DNA of 64,000 nucleotides, taken from NCBI GenBank assembly GCA_001769275.1, contig MEOQ01000009.1, forward strand, positions 62,001-126,000, given 5' to 3'. This DNA comes from Bacteroidetes bacterium GWF2_43_63 (lineage in GTDB: Bacteria > Bacteroidota > Bacteroidia > Bacteroidales > DTU049). Shown in pieces: positions 1 through 8,271 of this stretch; within the stretch, counting starts at the first letter, position 1, and each line of letters opens with the position of its first letter. Made by a program: the position numbers and the translations under genes. Below the pieces are notes generated by a model. It saw only the letters and a program-made list of their open reading frames with translations, had not been told where the DNA came from and did not search any database.

Positions 1-902
1 TTGTTATACAATCTCACTGATGGACTAAAAGGAGTCGTGCCACATGACATTGAAGGAATGCTGTCAAGGTCAGCAACACCAGCATCGAGTGGGAACGGTA
101 CTTTAAATTCATCACCACTCAGAATTTCCTTGTTTCCCTGCGAAACAAAAGCAACCAGCTTTAAATTATATAATTCAGCGGGAATAGTTCCGTATGTTGC
201 AGGTACAGTATATACAAAAGCGGTGTCAAAAAATGTTCCCGCGGTAGTTGTGGGAATTGTGATACCCCATTGACCAAAAATAAGATGCCGCAGCATGTGC
301 ATATGATAGTAGCTGGAACCTGTAATATAATCGGGATTATATGAAGATCCGGACTGTGGCCCGACAACATAATCCTGAAGAACGGCAATATTAAGTTTAT
401 TTGTCGCAGTAGCTTCAGTTGCTGTATGATAAACTTCAACAAGTATTGAAAGTTCACGGGTAGCTTCATTCATTGTAGCATCGATGGCTACATTCACAGG
501 AGATGTTTGAGCAAGCATGGTATTGGCAGCTGATGTCCATGAACCACGGTCCAAAGCTATATTAGTTCCTGAAAACACATGACGGTTAACAGTTCCTGAA
601 GGATAACCGGTCAATCCGGTTTGACTTGCCAGCGCATCGCCAAAAGCAGTCCTGTAATCAGGTTGTCCTGAACTTGGAACTGAATAAGATCCCTGATGAA
701 TGTTGATTGGAAACACATCGCCCGGATTCGCGGTGGCTAATTCATTGGCAATCCGATGTCCATCAGGACAATACGGACAATTGATACCGGTATATTCTTC
801 CAGAACAACGTTCTTTGGGGCAGGAATTGTGCTCACAATTGTTTGTGCCATCACTGTCATGCCAAAGCTCAAAAGCAATGCAAAGGTTAAAACATGTTTC
901 AT
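1..902 (-). CDS. Omp28-like secreted thioredoxin-fold protein, 3' end outside window
   Basis: Reading the minus strand from an ATG at 902 gives 300 open codons that run off the window edge, so the C-terminus is missing. The protein starts with a signal peptide ending MTVMAQ (about residues 1-20). A redox-type CPYC motif follows at residues 42-45, in the context EEYTGINCPYCPDG. This is the signature of Omp28-related outer-membrane proteins of Bacteroidota, which have a thioredoxin-like N-terminal domain and a beta-rich C-terminal part. A well-formed TAnnTTTG promoter lies 37 bp upstream. It is divergent from the T9SS protein gene at 1237. The usual C-terminal type IX sorting tail would lie outside the window and cannot be verified. 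Function beyond an envelope role is unknown. Confidence 0.85.
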   Translation of the reverse strand, partial: MKHVLTFALLLSFGMTVMAQTIVSTIPAPKNVVLEEYTGINCPYCPDGHRIANELATANPGDVFPINIHQGSYSVPSSGQPDYRTAFGDALASQTGLTGYPSGTVNRHVFSGTNIALDRGSWTSAANTMLAQTSPVNVAIDATMNEATRELSILVEVYHTATEATATNKLNIAVLQDYVVGPQSGSSYNPDYITGSSYYHMHMLRHLIFGQWGITIPTTTAGTFFDTAFVYTVPATYGTIPAELYNLKLVAFVSQGNKEILSGDEFKVPFPLDAGVADLDSIPSMSCGTTPFSPSVRLYN

Positions 903-1236
903 ATTACTGTGTGGTTTTGTTTTATTATTTTGACCGTTCAAAAGTACTATCATACAGACAGAAAACCAAATGAAAAGTTGCAGAATTCTGTAAATATACA
1001 GTTTTCGACCTGTGTTTTATTCAAAATGTCATATTTTGTTACAAACATGAAATTAAAACGGATTTTTCATGATGAAAAAAAGGTGTTAGATTTAGTAATA
1101 CACTATACGAACGTTTTTTTTAGTTTTGGAGAAACAGGTAAAAATGTGGTCTTTTTATCAATAATCTAAGCATGTTGGAAAATTTTCAACTCCAGTTCAA
1201 ATACAAATAGTATTTTTGAAATCAAAAAGCAAAAAT
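903..1236. other. divergent intergenic region
   Basis: A+T-rich spacer between two divergent genes. It holds the promoter at 939-970 (minus) and a -7-like TATTTTTG at 1211-1218 (plus), the latter without a clear -33 partner and only 18 bp before the chosen ATG. No gene or repeat seen in the remainder. Confidence 0.6.
939..970 (-). promoter_or_regulatory. Bacteroidota-type promoter of the Omp28-like gene
   Basis: On the minus strand a -33 TTTG (967-970) and a -7 TACTTTTG (939-946) are separated by 20 bp. This fits the Bacteroidota consensus TTTG-N19-21-TAnnTTTG. The ATG at 902 follows 36 bp after the -7 box. Confidence 0.7.
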
Positions 1237-1971
1237 ATGAAAATGAAATCTGCTCTACTTTTTCTGTCATTTATTGTTGTGACAATATCAACAATGGGAC
1301 AGAACCTTTCGCTTTCAACCGACAATGGGCCTCTGGCTATGGATGAAACAATATACATCTGGGGCGATTCAGGACAGTATAGCACAATTTATTGCTACCT
1401 GCATGTAACCAACAACAGTGCAGCCGATATTGATGTACTGGTGAAAAAAACAGAAGTTGATATACTTGCCGGAACCGAAAATTCATTCTGTTGGGGAAAT
1501 TGCTACCTGCCAATTGTTTTTGTATCCCCGGATTTTATTACCATTGGAGCTGGACAAACCAACGAGTTAAGTTTCTCAGGCGATTATATGCCCAAAGGTC
1601 AGGTAGGTTTGTCAACCATTCTCTATACTTTTTTCAATAAAAGTAATTCAGCCGATTCAGTGGCAGTAAATGTTGTGTTTGGCTCAGGAACAGCCTCCAT
1701 TGATGGCATCGAAGCCGAAAATGCATTGGCAGCCTATCCGAATCCGGCTACGTCGCAGGTTAATTTCACCTATCAATCAGAAAACATGCAGGATCAGGCT
1801 CAACTTATTATTATGTCAGCTGCCGGATCTGAAGTTTATCGTGCTGAAATGCCGAACGACAATTCGCCGTTTTCGATTGACGTAAGCAACTTCAATTCAG
1901 GTGTTTACTATTATTCTGTATTGATCAACGGTCGAACCAGTGAAGTGCGCAAGTTAGTCGTGATGCACTAA
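1237..1971 (+). CDS. T9SS type A sorting-domain protein, copy 1
   Basis: Exported protein of 244 residues. An upstream TTG at 1216 is open, but ATG 1237 places the hydrophobic signal peptide (KSALLFLSFIVVTISTMGQ) directly at the start. The mature part is a beta-rich domain with the motifs LVKKTEV and SFCWGNC, the latter holding a potential disulfide pair. The last ~80 residues form a type A sorting tail with AYPNPATSQVNF and end in RKLVVMH. Type A tails direct proteins through the type IX secretion system to the cell surface or medium. It is a paralogue of the next gene: both share NGP near the mature N-terminus, VKKTEV, NSFCWG and YTFFN. An intrinsic terminator follows. The substrate or binding partner is unknown. 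Confidence 0.88.
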   Translation: MKMKSALLFLSFIVVTISTMGQNLSLSTDNGPLAMDETIYIWGDSGQYSTIYCYLHVTNNSAADIDVLVKKTEVDILAGTENSFCWGNCYLPIVFVSPDFITIGAGQTNELSFSGDYMPKGQVGLSTILYTFFNKSNSADSVAVNVVFGSGTASIDGIEAENALAAYPNPATSQVNFTYQSENMQDQAQLIIMSAAGSEVYRAEMPNDNSPFSIDVSNFNSGVYYYSVLINGRTSEVRKLVVMH

Positions 1972-2026
1972 TCTGAAGAATACATTTCCTTTTCCGAATT
2001 TTGTTAAATTCTTGAATATATTGATT

Positions 2027-2048
2027 AGCCCTGAAAAGGGCTTTTTTT
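2027..2048 (+). terminator. intrinsic terminator after T9SS protein copy 1
   Basis: Stem AGCCC/GGGCT (2027-2031 with 2038-2042), loop TGAAAA, then seven T's. It lies about 55 bp after the stop codon. Confidence 0.75.
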
Positions 2049-2155
2049 ATTTTCCAAAAACCATGAAGCCATTTGTTTCAGCTCATTTTGACCAATGTAA
2101 TAATCATGGCAAGCATATGATAAATGGATCGATTTGTCTAAATAGTCAGGAATGT

Positions 2156-2187
2156 ATTGTTATTGGCTCACTTTTCGCCTAAATTTG
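2156..2187 (+). promoter_or_regulatory. promoter of T9SS protein copy 2
   Basis: A -33 TTG (2157-2159) and a -7 TAAATTTG (2180-2187) with a 20 bp spacer match the Bacteroidota promoter consensus. The ATG at 2213 is 26 bp downstream, so this copy is transcribed independently of copy 1. Confidence 0.65.
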
Positions 2188-2212
2188 TTATATCCACGAA
2201 AAAATTATAATC

Positions 2213-2947
2213 ATGAGTAAAAATATATTCGCATTATTTCTGTTTTCTGCGTTAACCCTCTCTCAGGTTTTTGCGCAGGGTTTATTATTGTCGGACGATA
2301 AAGGGCCGATTGCAAACAATTCAATTATTAACGTGTGGGGCGATTCTGCCAACTCCAAATCTATATTTTCTAATATTGATATCACAAATTCCAGTGCTTC
2401 TCACATTGAGGTGCTTGTAAAAAAGACAGAAGTAAGCGTTGTCCCCGGATCCGAAAACAGTTTTTGCTGGGGTACATGCTTGCCTTCAAATGTATTTTTA
2501 TCCACCACTCCTATCTTAATTGGCTCCCGCACGACCAATAAGAGCAGCTTTACCGGAGAATACAAACCATTGAATAATAACGGAACAACCACAATCCGAT
2601 ACACATTTTTCAATCAAAATGACATCAGTGATTCTGTAGCAATTACAGTTATTTACAATGCGGTTACTGCCATTGCTGACGAAATTCCGGTGATAATTGA
2701 TTTTTCAAATGCTTATCCTAATCCGGCAGCAACAGTTGCTAACTTTAATTATGAATTTCAAAGTATTGGTTATGCTGAACTTGTAATTTCAGATCTGCTG
2801 GGAAGTGAAATTCACAAAACTGTGCTGCACAATGAAAAAAATAAACTTAGTGTTGATGTATCATCTTTCATTCCTGGCGTCTATTTTTACTCCCTCCGAG
2901 TTGACGGGAAATTGTATTTCACCCGAAAGTTGATTGTCAGACATTAA
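2213..2947 (+). CDS. T9SS type A sorting-domain protein, copy 2
   Basis: Secreted protein of 244 residues with signal peptide FALFLFSALTLSQVFAQ. The mature domain matches copy 1 (DDKGP, LVKKTEV, ENSFCWGTC, YTFFNQ). The C-terminal type A sorting domain begins at NAYPNPAATVANF and ends FTRKLIVRH. It is a tandem paralogue of the gene at 1237, with its own promoter and terminator, so the pair looks like a duplication maintained as two transcription units. The central domain is not one I can name. Both copies keep two nearby cysteines. Location is inferred as cell surface or extracellular by T9SS. Confidence 0.88.
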   Translation: MSKNIFALFLFSALTLSQVFAQGLLLSDDKGPIANNSIINVWGDSANSKSIFSNIDITNSSASHIEVLVKKTEVSVVPGSENSFCWGTCLPSNVFLSTTPILIGSRTTNKSSFTGEYKPLNNNGTTTIRYTFFNQNDISDSVAITVIYNAVTAIADEIPVIIDFSNAYPNPAATVANFNYEFQSIGYAELVISDLLGSEIHKTVLHNEKNKLSVDVSSFIPGVYFYSLRVDGKLYFTRKLIVRH

Positions 2948-2964
2948 GAAAATTCTTAGCAGAG

Positions 2965-2994
2965 AAAAGGCCGGTTTTTACCGGCCTTTTTTTT
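2965..2994. terminator. bidirectional intrinsic terminator
   Basis: Ten-base-pair stem AAAAGGCCGG/CCGGCCTTTT (2965-2974 with 2981-2990) around loop TTTTTA, T-rich on both strands. It sits between two convergent genes and ends inside the stop region of the minus-strand DUF218 gene. Confidence 0.85.
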
Positions 2995-3760
2995 AAATGT
3001 ATCCAACCATTCTGTAGGTCAGATATCCAATAATTTCATGCAGCAACTCATCCCAGATGTCAAGAGCTTCGGTTTTTGGCATCAGAAGATTCATCCAGTA
3101 CCAGCTTCGGTCGCCAGCTGTCAAATCAACCGGAAACGGATCGACATTCAGATTAACCTGGCGGAAACAGCCAATACTGCGGCGCATATGCGATGCTGAA
3201 GTGATCAATAAAAACTCGCCGCCAGGTATTGAATCGTTTAATATTTTTGCCGTATTTACAGCGTTTTCGCGGGTATTGTTTGATAAACTATCTATCAGAA
3301 TGTCTTCGGCAGGCATGCCTATGTCAATCAGAAAATCGCGCAGTAAAACACTTTCGAGCATATCGGGATACTGCATGGAACCTGAGCCACCCGAAATAAG
3401 GATTTTTGCAGCCTTGTCATTTTTATACAGCCACAAAGCCTGCATGATGCGGTCGGGATTGTGGCGAAAAGTCAATGTTTGATTCTGCGCATCGGTAGTG
3501 ACAATGCCGCCGCCAAGCACTATAACTGCATCGTACTCCTTTTGGATGGAATACACCGAAGACGGCTCCGGCTCCCACATACGCATGAATTCCTTAGCAA
3601 TAAACGGATTGGTAAAAAACAAGCCGGTTGCCAATGCAGCAATCAGAAAGCGCTTTTTGAGTTTTGGCTTGCGCAGAAACAGGGAAAGCGCAATCAGAGC
3701 CAGAATCCAGGTGATCGGACTAAACAGAAATGCCAATATTTTGCTTAGGATAAAAAACAT
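2993..3760 (-). CDS. DUF218/YdcF-SanA family membrane-anchored protein
   Basis: 255 residues from ATG 3760. A longer open frame to 3832 would overlap the upstream gene and adds no typical sequence. The N-terminus has two hydrophobic segments (about residues 2-25 and 33-52). The soluble DUF218 domain follows, with the landmark DAVIVLGGGI, then ILISGGSGS, NTRENA and ITSASHMRRS. These are the conserved blocks of the YdcF/ElyC/SanA family, linked in other bacteria to envelope and lipid-carrier homeostasis without a firmly defined reaction. The upstream TIGR02757 gene ends only 7 bp away, suggesting one operon. Confidence 0.82.
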   Translation of the reverse strand: MFFILSKILAFLFSPITWILALIALSLFLRKPKLKKRFLIAALATGLFFTNPFIAKEFMRMWEPEPSSVYSIQKEYDAVIVLGGGIVTTDAQNQTLTFRHNPDRIMQALWLYKNDKAAKILISGGSGSMQYPDMLESVLLRDFLIDIGMPAEDILIDSLSNNTRENAVNTAKILNDSIPGGEFLLITSASHMRRSIGCFRQVNLNVDPFPVDLTAGDRSWYWMNLLMPKTEALDIWDELLHEIIGYLTYRMVGYI

Positions 3761-3767
3761 ATTGCTG

Positions 3768-4559
3768 TCAAAAATAGTGTTTTTCGTTGATACCGGTACC
3801 AAACAAAGCAAAATCGAAACGTGCAGGATCATTCGGGTCGAGCAATCTGCAGTTTTCAGAGACTTCTAAAACAGCTTTGGCATCGGTCTGAAGTCGGCTT
3901 AGAATGCCGGTTTCACGAGCAATGCGGGCTGAATGCACATCGAGAGGAATGAGCAATCGACTCATTGGGAAAGTATCGGTCCACAATCCGAAGTCGACAC
4001 CGCATTGATCGCGGCGCACCATCCAGCGGAGAAACATGTTGAGCCGTTTGGCAGCACTGCCCCGCTCCGGCGAACTGATGTGCTTTTCGAAACGCGCTTC
4101 GTGCGGATAACTCAACAAAATATTTCTGAAATTTCCGATGGCATCGAAAGCATTTGAGTTTTTGTTTTTCCGAATTGGTTCTGAAAACACGCTCTGCATG
4201 CCGCCTTCGCGCGTATAAATATTTTTCAGTCCTTCGCAAAGAGTGGCTGCATCGAACGAATTGAATGTGCGATATACAAAGCCCTGCAGGTTTTTCAGAT
4301 CTTTTTGGGTATGTCCTGTCACAAACTGGAATGGAGCATTATCCATCCTCTGCATAAGTTGTTTTGCACCGGAGATAATCGCTTTGCGGTTTCCCCACGC
4401 AAGCAGCGCAGAAAATAAAGCTGCGATTTCGATGTCCTCCTTTTTCGAAAACATATGCGGAATCGACACGGGGTCTGTTTCAACAAACGAGGGGTTGTTG
4501 TAATAAGCGGCTTTTTCGTTGAGCCAGTCTGCTATTTTCGAGTCTATCTGATTATTCAT
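3768..4559 (-). CDS. TIGR02757 (DUF2400) family protein
   Basis: 263 residues, the normal length for this Bacteroidota-conserved family. Diagnostic stretches are FSALLAWGNRKAII near residue 50, FVYRTFNSFD near residue 93, RLNMFLRWMVRRD in the middle and IPLDVHSARIARETG towards the end. The blocks resemble a helix-hairpin-helix glycosylase-like fold, which is an inference rather than an established activity. No signal peptide, so cytosolic. Followed at 7 bp by the DUF218 gene. Confidence 0.85.
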   Translation of the reverse strand: MNNQIDSKIADWLNEKAAYYNNPSFVETDPVSIPHMFSKKEDIEIAALFSALLAWGNRKAIISGAKQLMQRMDNAPFQFVTGHTQKDLKNLQGFVYRTFNSFDAATLCEGLKNIYTREGGMQSVFSEPIRKNKNSNAFDAIGNFRNILLSYPHEARFEKHISSPERGSAAKRLNMFLRWMVRRDQCGVDFGLWTDTFPMSRLLIPLDVHSARIARETGILSRLQTDAKAVLEVSENCRLLDPNDPARFDFALFGTGINEKHYF

Positions 4560-4601
4560 TCAACAAGTCATTAAGAAGTCCACGAATCCTTGAGTCCACA
4601 A

Positions 4602-4671
4602 ATTATTCACTCATTATATCATTTTTATCGGTGTTCATGAGCTCAGCGCCTTTCAGTCGCTTCGGTTGTCA
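4602..4671. repeat. dispersed TCATGAGCTC-hairpin element, copy 1
   Basis: ATTATTCACTCATTA, a variable stretch, TTCATGAGCTC, then a short variable hairpin (AGCG/CGCT) and TTCGGTT. Other copies are at 25022-25088, 26946-27005 and 45179-45240. The flanks are conserved while the hairpin stem changes. Confidence 0.6.
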
Positions 4672-4798
4672 CGAATTGCACGAAAATACCTTTTTATTTG
4701 AACGAATGTACACGAAGAATTAAAAAACTTTGCCAAATGTTCAACACGAGTTTTTCAAAATGAGCATGACATTCGGAGGATGTCGAATAATAATAGCG

Positions 4799-4980
4799 TC
4801 CGGCAAAGCCGGATGTGATAACGCCCAAAAGCAAGACCCTGCAAGGGTCTAATCCACGTGTACCTGGATAATATTGATACATTATATCATCCTTTATTTG
4901 ACCTCTCCGAGGTCGCTATATTCTATTTTTGACACGGCCTTGCAGGCCGCGCTATTATTGTTTGACCTGCGCTGCAGGTC
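4799..4980. repeat. array of five triloop hairpins
   Basis: Five perfect short hairpins, each with a 3-nt loop: TCCGGCAAAGCCGGA (4799-4813), AGACCCTGCAAGGGTCT (4834-4850), GACCTCTCCGAGGTC (4900-4914), CGGCCTTGCAGGCCG (4935-4949) and GACCTGCGCTGCAGGTC (4964-4980). Stem sequences differ, while architecture and spacing class are shared. Confidence 0.6.
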
Positions 4981-5213
4981 AGGCAAAATCTTCAGACTAA
5001 ATGTTACACTCAAAACTTGTATAACCAAAAATCGAAAAAGAAAGGACTATGATTATGTCGCCGACTTTCGTGTAATTCGTGCCATTCGTGGATAAAAAAT
5101 GACACCAGCATTCTTCCCGACAGCCTGTCCGCCCTTTGGCGGAATTCCAGGTCAGCAGTAGCTGGAGTTTACCCCGCATTTGGCGGAGCAAAAGTGTCAG
5201 GGAAGATATTGAT

Positions 5214-5290
5214 GGTAACAATCCAACGCAGAGAGATTGCTTCACGTGAAACGTGACAAAGTCGCAACGCACTCAGGTTGGACTGACGCT
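5214..5290. repeat. dispersed ~75 bp element, copy A
   Basis: Nearly identical to the reverse complement of 60248-60333. It contains GAGAGATTGCTTCACGTGAA and ACGTGACAAAGTCGCAA. The core TTCACGTGAAAC resembles the chromosomal parS palindrome (14 of 16 bases to TGTTTCACGTGAAACA). Confidence 0.65.
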
Positions 5291-5312
5291 AAAATGTCGG
5301 GAATGCAAAAGT

Positions 5313-5346
5313 AAAAAAAGCTCCACCTTTCGGAGGAGCTTTTTGC
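5313..5346 (-). terminator. intrinsic terminator of the oxidoreductase operon
   Basis: Stem AAGCTCC/GGAGCTT (5318-5324 with 5335-5341) with T-rich tracts on both strands. It lies 25-58 bp beyond the stop of the gamma-subunit gene. Confidence 0.8.
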
Positions 5347-5370
5347 AAGTAGTAATGAAGTTGTTTTGTT

Positions 5371-5922
5371 TTATTTCACTGTGTAAGGCACAATGATTTC
5401 GCGTCCAATGCCGACGGCTTTCACGTTCTCAGGAATGAGGCCGTGATGGCGGGTTGGCAAAGATTTTTTGAGACCTGCTTCGATGTACTGGTCGGTAACA
5501 ACCGGTTTCACTTTGAGAAAACCACCCAAAACAATCATGTTGAAAATTTTGGATAATCCAAGCTCCGAAGCTTTTTTGGTAGCATTGATTTCGTAAATGG
5601 TGATATCTTTCCGTGTTGGCGGATTGACAATGCCATTGGGATCAAAGATGAGAATACCACCAGGTTTCACCGAGCTTTGGAATTTGTCGAGCGATTGCTG
5701 GTTGAGAATAATGGCAGTATCGAACTGGTTGAGAATCGGCGAGCTGATGCGATTGTCGCTGATAATGACGGTTACATTTGCAGTACCACCGCGCATTTCA
5801 GGACCATATGAAGGCATCCAGCTGACTTCGAGACCTTGCATCATTCCGGAATAGGCAAGAATTTTACCCATCGAAAGAACGCCCTGTCCGCCGAAACCGG
5901 CTATAATCATTTCTTCAGTCAT
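5371..5922 (-). CDS. 2-oxoacid:ferredoxin oxidoreductase, gamma subunit
   Basis: 183 residues with the N-terminal GFGGQGVLSMGKILA (about 9-23) and MPSYGPEMRGGTANV (about 37-51), typical of the gamma domain of 2-oxoacid:acceptor oxidoreductases. It is the last gene of a four-gene operon ordered ferredoxin-alpha-beta-gamma on the minus strand, 17 bp after the beta subunit. The complex oxidatively decarboxylates a 2-oxoacid to its acyl-CoA with reduction of ferredoxin in the cytosol. Gene order and subunit sizes match the VorDBAC-type (3-methyl-2-oxobutanoate or 2-oxoglutarate) complexes of Bacteroidales. The exact 2-oxoacid cannot be read from sequence. Confidence 0.9.
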   Translation of the reverse strand: MTEEMIIAGFGGQGVLSMGKILAYSGMMQGLEVSWMPSYGPEMRGGTANVTVIISDNRISSPILNQFDTAIILNQQSLDKFQSSVKPGGILIFDPNGIVNPPTRKDITIYEINATKKASELGLSKIFNMIVLGGFLKVKPVVTDQYIEAGLKKSLPTRHHGLIPENVKAVGIGREIIVPYTVK

Positions 5923-5939
5923 AGTTTGCTGTTTTAGGA

Positions 5940-6740
5940 TTACTTTTTAGTGACCATTTGACCATCAACCTTAATGTCGCCCAGTTGATAGAATGGGAAC
6001 ATGTTCTCTTCCATCCAGACATTGGCATCGGGGGCAGTCATTTTCCAGCCTGAATTGCAGTTGGAAACGACTTCGATGAAAGAAAGGCCTTTGTTGTTTT
6101 TCTGATTTTCGAAAGCCATGCGAACGGCTTTTTTGAATTTCCGGACAGCGCCGGGTTTATGAACCGCATGGCGAGCCACAAAATACGTACCCGGAAGCTG
6201 AGCTACCAGTTCGGTCATTTTAAGTGGGTTTCCCATCATTTCAACATCGCGTCCATAAGGGCTCGTGCTCGATTTCATGCCGGGTAATGTTGTCGGAGCC
6301 ATTTGGCCACCGGTCATTCCGTAAATACCGTTGTTCACAAAAATGATCACGATATTCTCTCCACGGTTGCAGGCATGAATGGTTTCAGCTGTACCAATAG
6401 CAGCGAGGTCGCCATCGCCCTGATAAGTGAACACATATTTTTCGGGCCACATACGTTTGATTGCAGTTGCCACAGCCGGAGCACGACCGTGAGCCGCCTG
6501 CTGCATGTCGATATTGAGAAATTCATAGGCAAGAACAGAACAACCTACCGGTGCAACACCAATGGTTTTATCCTGAATTCCCATTTCTTCAATAATTTCA
6601 GCAACAACACGGTGAGCAGTACCATGGCCGCAGCCGGGGCAATACGACAAGGTTTTGTCGGTTAACAAGGAAGTTTTAGAAAAGACCTTGTTTTCGGGCT
6701 TGATTATGTCTTTCCAGACATCTAAAGTTACATCTGCCAT
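5940..6740 (-). CDS. 2-oxoacid:ferredoxin oxidoreductase, TPP-binding beta subunit
   Basis: 266 residues. SYCPGCGHGTAH (about 32-43) gives the CPGCGHG block of the family. The thiamine-diphosphate motif runs from GDGD (108-111) to NNGIYGMTGGQ (136-146), with the usual spacing of about 25 residues. GVAPVGCSV lies between them. The subunit binds TPP-Mg and carries out decarboxylation of the 2-oxoacid. It follows the alpha gene by 4 bp and precedes gamma by 17 bp, so translation is probably coupled. The few extra N-terminal residues before the CPGCGH block (DVWKDIIKPENKV) are normal in Bacteroidota homologues. Confidence 0.92.
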   Translation of the reverse strand: MADVTLDVWKDIIKPENKVFSKTSLLTDKTLSYCPGCGHGTAHRVVAEIIEEMGIQDKTIGVAPVGCSVLAYEFLNIDMQQAAHGRAPAVATAIKRMWPEKYVFTYQGDGDLAAIGTAETIHACNRGENIVIIFVNNGIYGMTGGQMAPTTLPGMKSSTSPYGRDVEMMGNPLKMTELVAQLPGTYFVARHAVHKPGAVRKFKKAVRMAFENQKNNKGLSFIEVVSNCNSGWKMTAPDANVWMEENMFPFYQLGDIKVDGQMVTKK

Positions 6741-6744
6741 GGTA

Positions 6745-7824
6745 TTATCCTCCGATTATTTGTTTTTTAAGAGCCTCAACAACTTCAGTTGGAGAATGAA
6801 TCATTCCACCAACACGGCCAAAATGTTCGACTTTGGTTTTGCCATTGACTGCCAGGCGAACATCTTCGACCAGCTGTCCAAGGCTCATTTCGACTGAAAG
6901 CATTCCTTTAACCTGTAAACCAAGTCTGTTGAGTTCAGCTTCGGGGAAAGGATAGAGTGTGATTGGACGGTGAAGTCCGACTTTAATTCCTTCGGCGCGT
7001 GCAAGGTCAACTGCTTTTTGGCAGATACGAGCGCTGGAGCCGTAGGCAACGAATAAATATTCAGCATCGTCGGTCATAATGTTTTCGAACATAATGTCCT
7101 GCTTCATGCTTTCATATTTTCTTCCAAGCTTTTCAACATGTGTTTCCTGAACCGACGGGTCAAGGTTCAACGATGTAATGATGTTACGCTCGCGATTGGC
7201 TGTTTTGCCGGTGGTAGCCCAAGGGCATTCCTTAATAATTTCTTCTTCGGTACGGCGTGGAATCGGGTCGAATAATTCAACTTTCTCCATCATCTGGCCA
7301 ATAACACCGTCGCTCAAAAGCATAGCAGGTGTGCGATATTTGAAAGACATTTCAAATCCAAGTTTCACGAAATCGGACATTTCCTGCACACTGGCCGGAG
7401 CAAGAACAAACATGCGATAATCGCCATGTCCGCCACCTTTAACAGTTTGAAAATAATCGCACTGACCAGGCTGAATGGTTCCGAGACCGGGACCACTGCG
7501 AACAACATTCATCAATAAACAGGGCAGTTCGGCGCCTGCCATATACGAAATGCCTTCAGCCATGAGACTTACGCCCGGACTTGAAGACGACGTCATCACA
7601 CGTTTACCGGTGCCAGCGCCGCCGTAAAGCATATTGATAGAGGAAGTTTCACTTTCGGCTTGCAGAACAACCATTCCGGTGCGTTCATAAGGTTTTTCAG
7701 CCATGAGATATTCAATCACCTCAGACTGAGGGGTAATCGGATAACCGTAATATCCGTCGCAGCCAGCGCGGATGGCGGCTTCGGCAACGGCCTCATTTCC
7801 CTTCATTAATTTTAATTCACCCAT
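6745..7824 (-). CDS. vorB: 2-oxoacid:ferredoxin oxidoreductase, alpha subunit (VorB-like)
   Basis: 359 residues. The N-terminal half has MKGNEAVAEAAIRAGCDGYYGYP and the PITPQSEVIEYL motif for the pyrimidine end of TPP. TSSSSPGVSLMAEGISYMAGAELP and GPGLGTIQPGQCDYFQ follow. The C-terminal domain has LFVAYGSSARI and the LHRPITLYPFP block. Length and order fit VorB of Bacteroidales, which supports a branched-chain or 2-oxoglutarate substrate rather than the long single-chain pyruvate enzyme. It starts 17 bp after the ferredoxin gene. Low-potential electrons delivered to ferredoxin indicate fermentative or anaerobic metabolism. Confidence 0.9.
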   Translation of the reverse strand: MGELKLMKGNEAVAEAAIRAGCDGYYGYPITPQSEVIEYLMAEKPYERTGMVVLQAESETSSINMLYGGAGTGKRVMTSSSSPGVSLMAEGISYMAGAELPCLLMNVVRSGPGLGTIQPGQCDYFQTVKGGGHGDYRMFVLAPASVQEMSDFVKLGFEMSFKYRTPAMLLSDGVIGQMMEKVELFDPIPRRTEEEIIKECPWATTGKTANRERNIITSLNLDPSVQETHVEKLGRKYESMKQDIMFENIMTDDAEYLFVAYGSSARICQKAVDLARAEGIKVGLHRPITLYPFPEAELNRLGLQVKGMLSVEMSLGQLVEDVRLAVNGKTKVEHFGRVGGMIHSPTEVVEALKKQIIGG

Positions 7825-7841
7825 TGTTTATGGTCTTTAAA

Positions 7842-8066
7842 TTATTCAACTTTTTTTGAGTAAACAGTGATAACCGCATCCGGACAAACTGTTGCACAGT
7901 TGGTACAGCCAATGCAGGCATCCTGGTAAGGCTCAGCATAAAAATAACCTTTGATGTTTACTTTATCCCCCAGCCTTATAACGGAGTTCGGGCAAACCGG
8001 GACACAAACGCCGCAGCCCTTACACCGGTCTTTGTCAATTACAATAGCACCTTTAACTTTTGCCAT
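7842..8066 (-). CDS. 2 x [4Fe-4S] ferredoxin subunit of the 2-oxoacid oxidoreductase
   Basis: 74 residues from ATG 8066 (MAKVKGAIVIDKDRCKGCG). The open frame continues to 8105, but the extra residues are A+T-rich and unlike the family. Two cysteine clusters, CKGCGVCVPVCP and CIGCTNCATVCP, each give C-x2-C-x2-C-x3-C for one [4Fe-4S] cluster. It is the first gene of the operon and supplies the electron-transfer subunit (delta, VorD-like) of the complex. No promoter with good spacing was found in the ~260 bp upstream. Confidence 0.9.
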   Translation of the reverse strand: MAKVKGAIVIDKDRCKGCGVCVPVCPNSVIRLGDKVNIKGYFYAEPYQDACIGCTNCATVCPDAVITVYSKKVE

Positions 8067-8271
8067 ATCATGATTTTTTGTAAGATTCGTGGCGAAATTA
8101 TACATTTTTTATTAATAATGGAAATTTCACAACGATTTTATCACACCTCTCAAAACCGCACTGCATGCGGCTAGCAGAGGCATGATACAAATCATTCAAA
8201 AATAATCTTGTAAATCAGGCCTTTTAGCTGAATAAAACAATGATATAGCTATATTTCAATGATTTTTCAAC

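Larger units (their letters stand above)
4560..5370. other. repeat-rich spacer without genes
   Basis: About 800 bp with no supportable gene. Contents in order: a copy of the TCATGAGCTC element (4602-4671), five triloop hairpins (4799-4980), phrases such as TTCGTGCCATTCGTGG near 5070, a GGAGTTTACCCCGC word near 5166, a dispersed ~75 bp element (5214-5290) and an intrinsic terminator (5313-5346). Confidence 0.7.

Noticed and set aside
1-273. 90-residue protein on the plus strand
   Set aside because: It is the antisense frame of the Omp28-like gene, which has a signal peptide, a CPYC motif and a promoter.
5238-5253. functional parS site
   Set aside because: Two mismatches to the consensus and location within a dispersed repeat with decayed relatives. 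Kept only as an observation.
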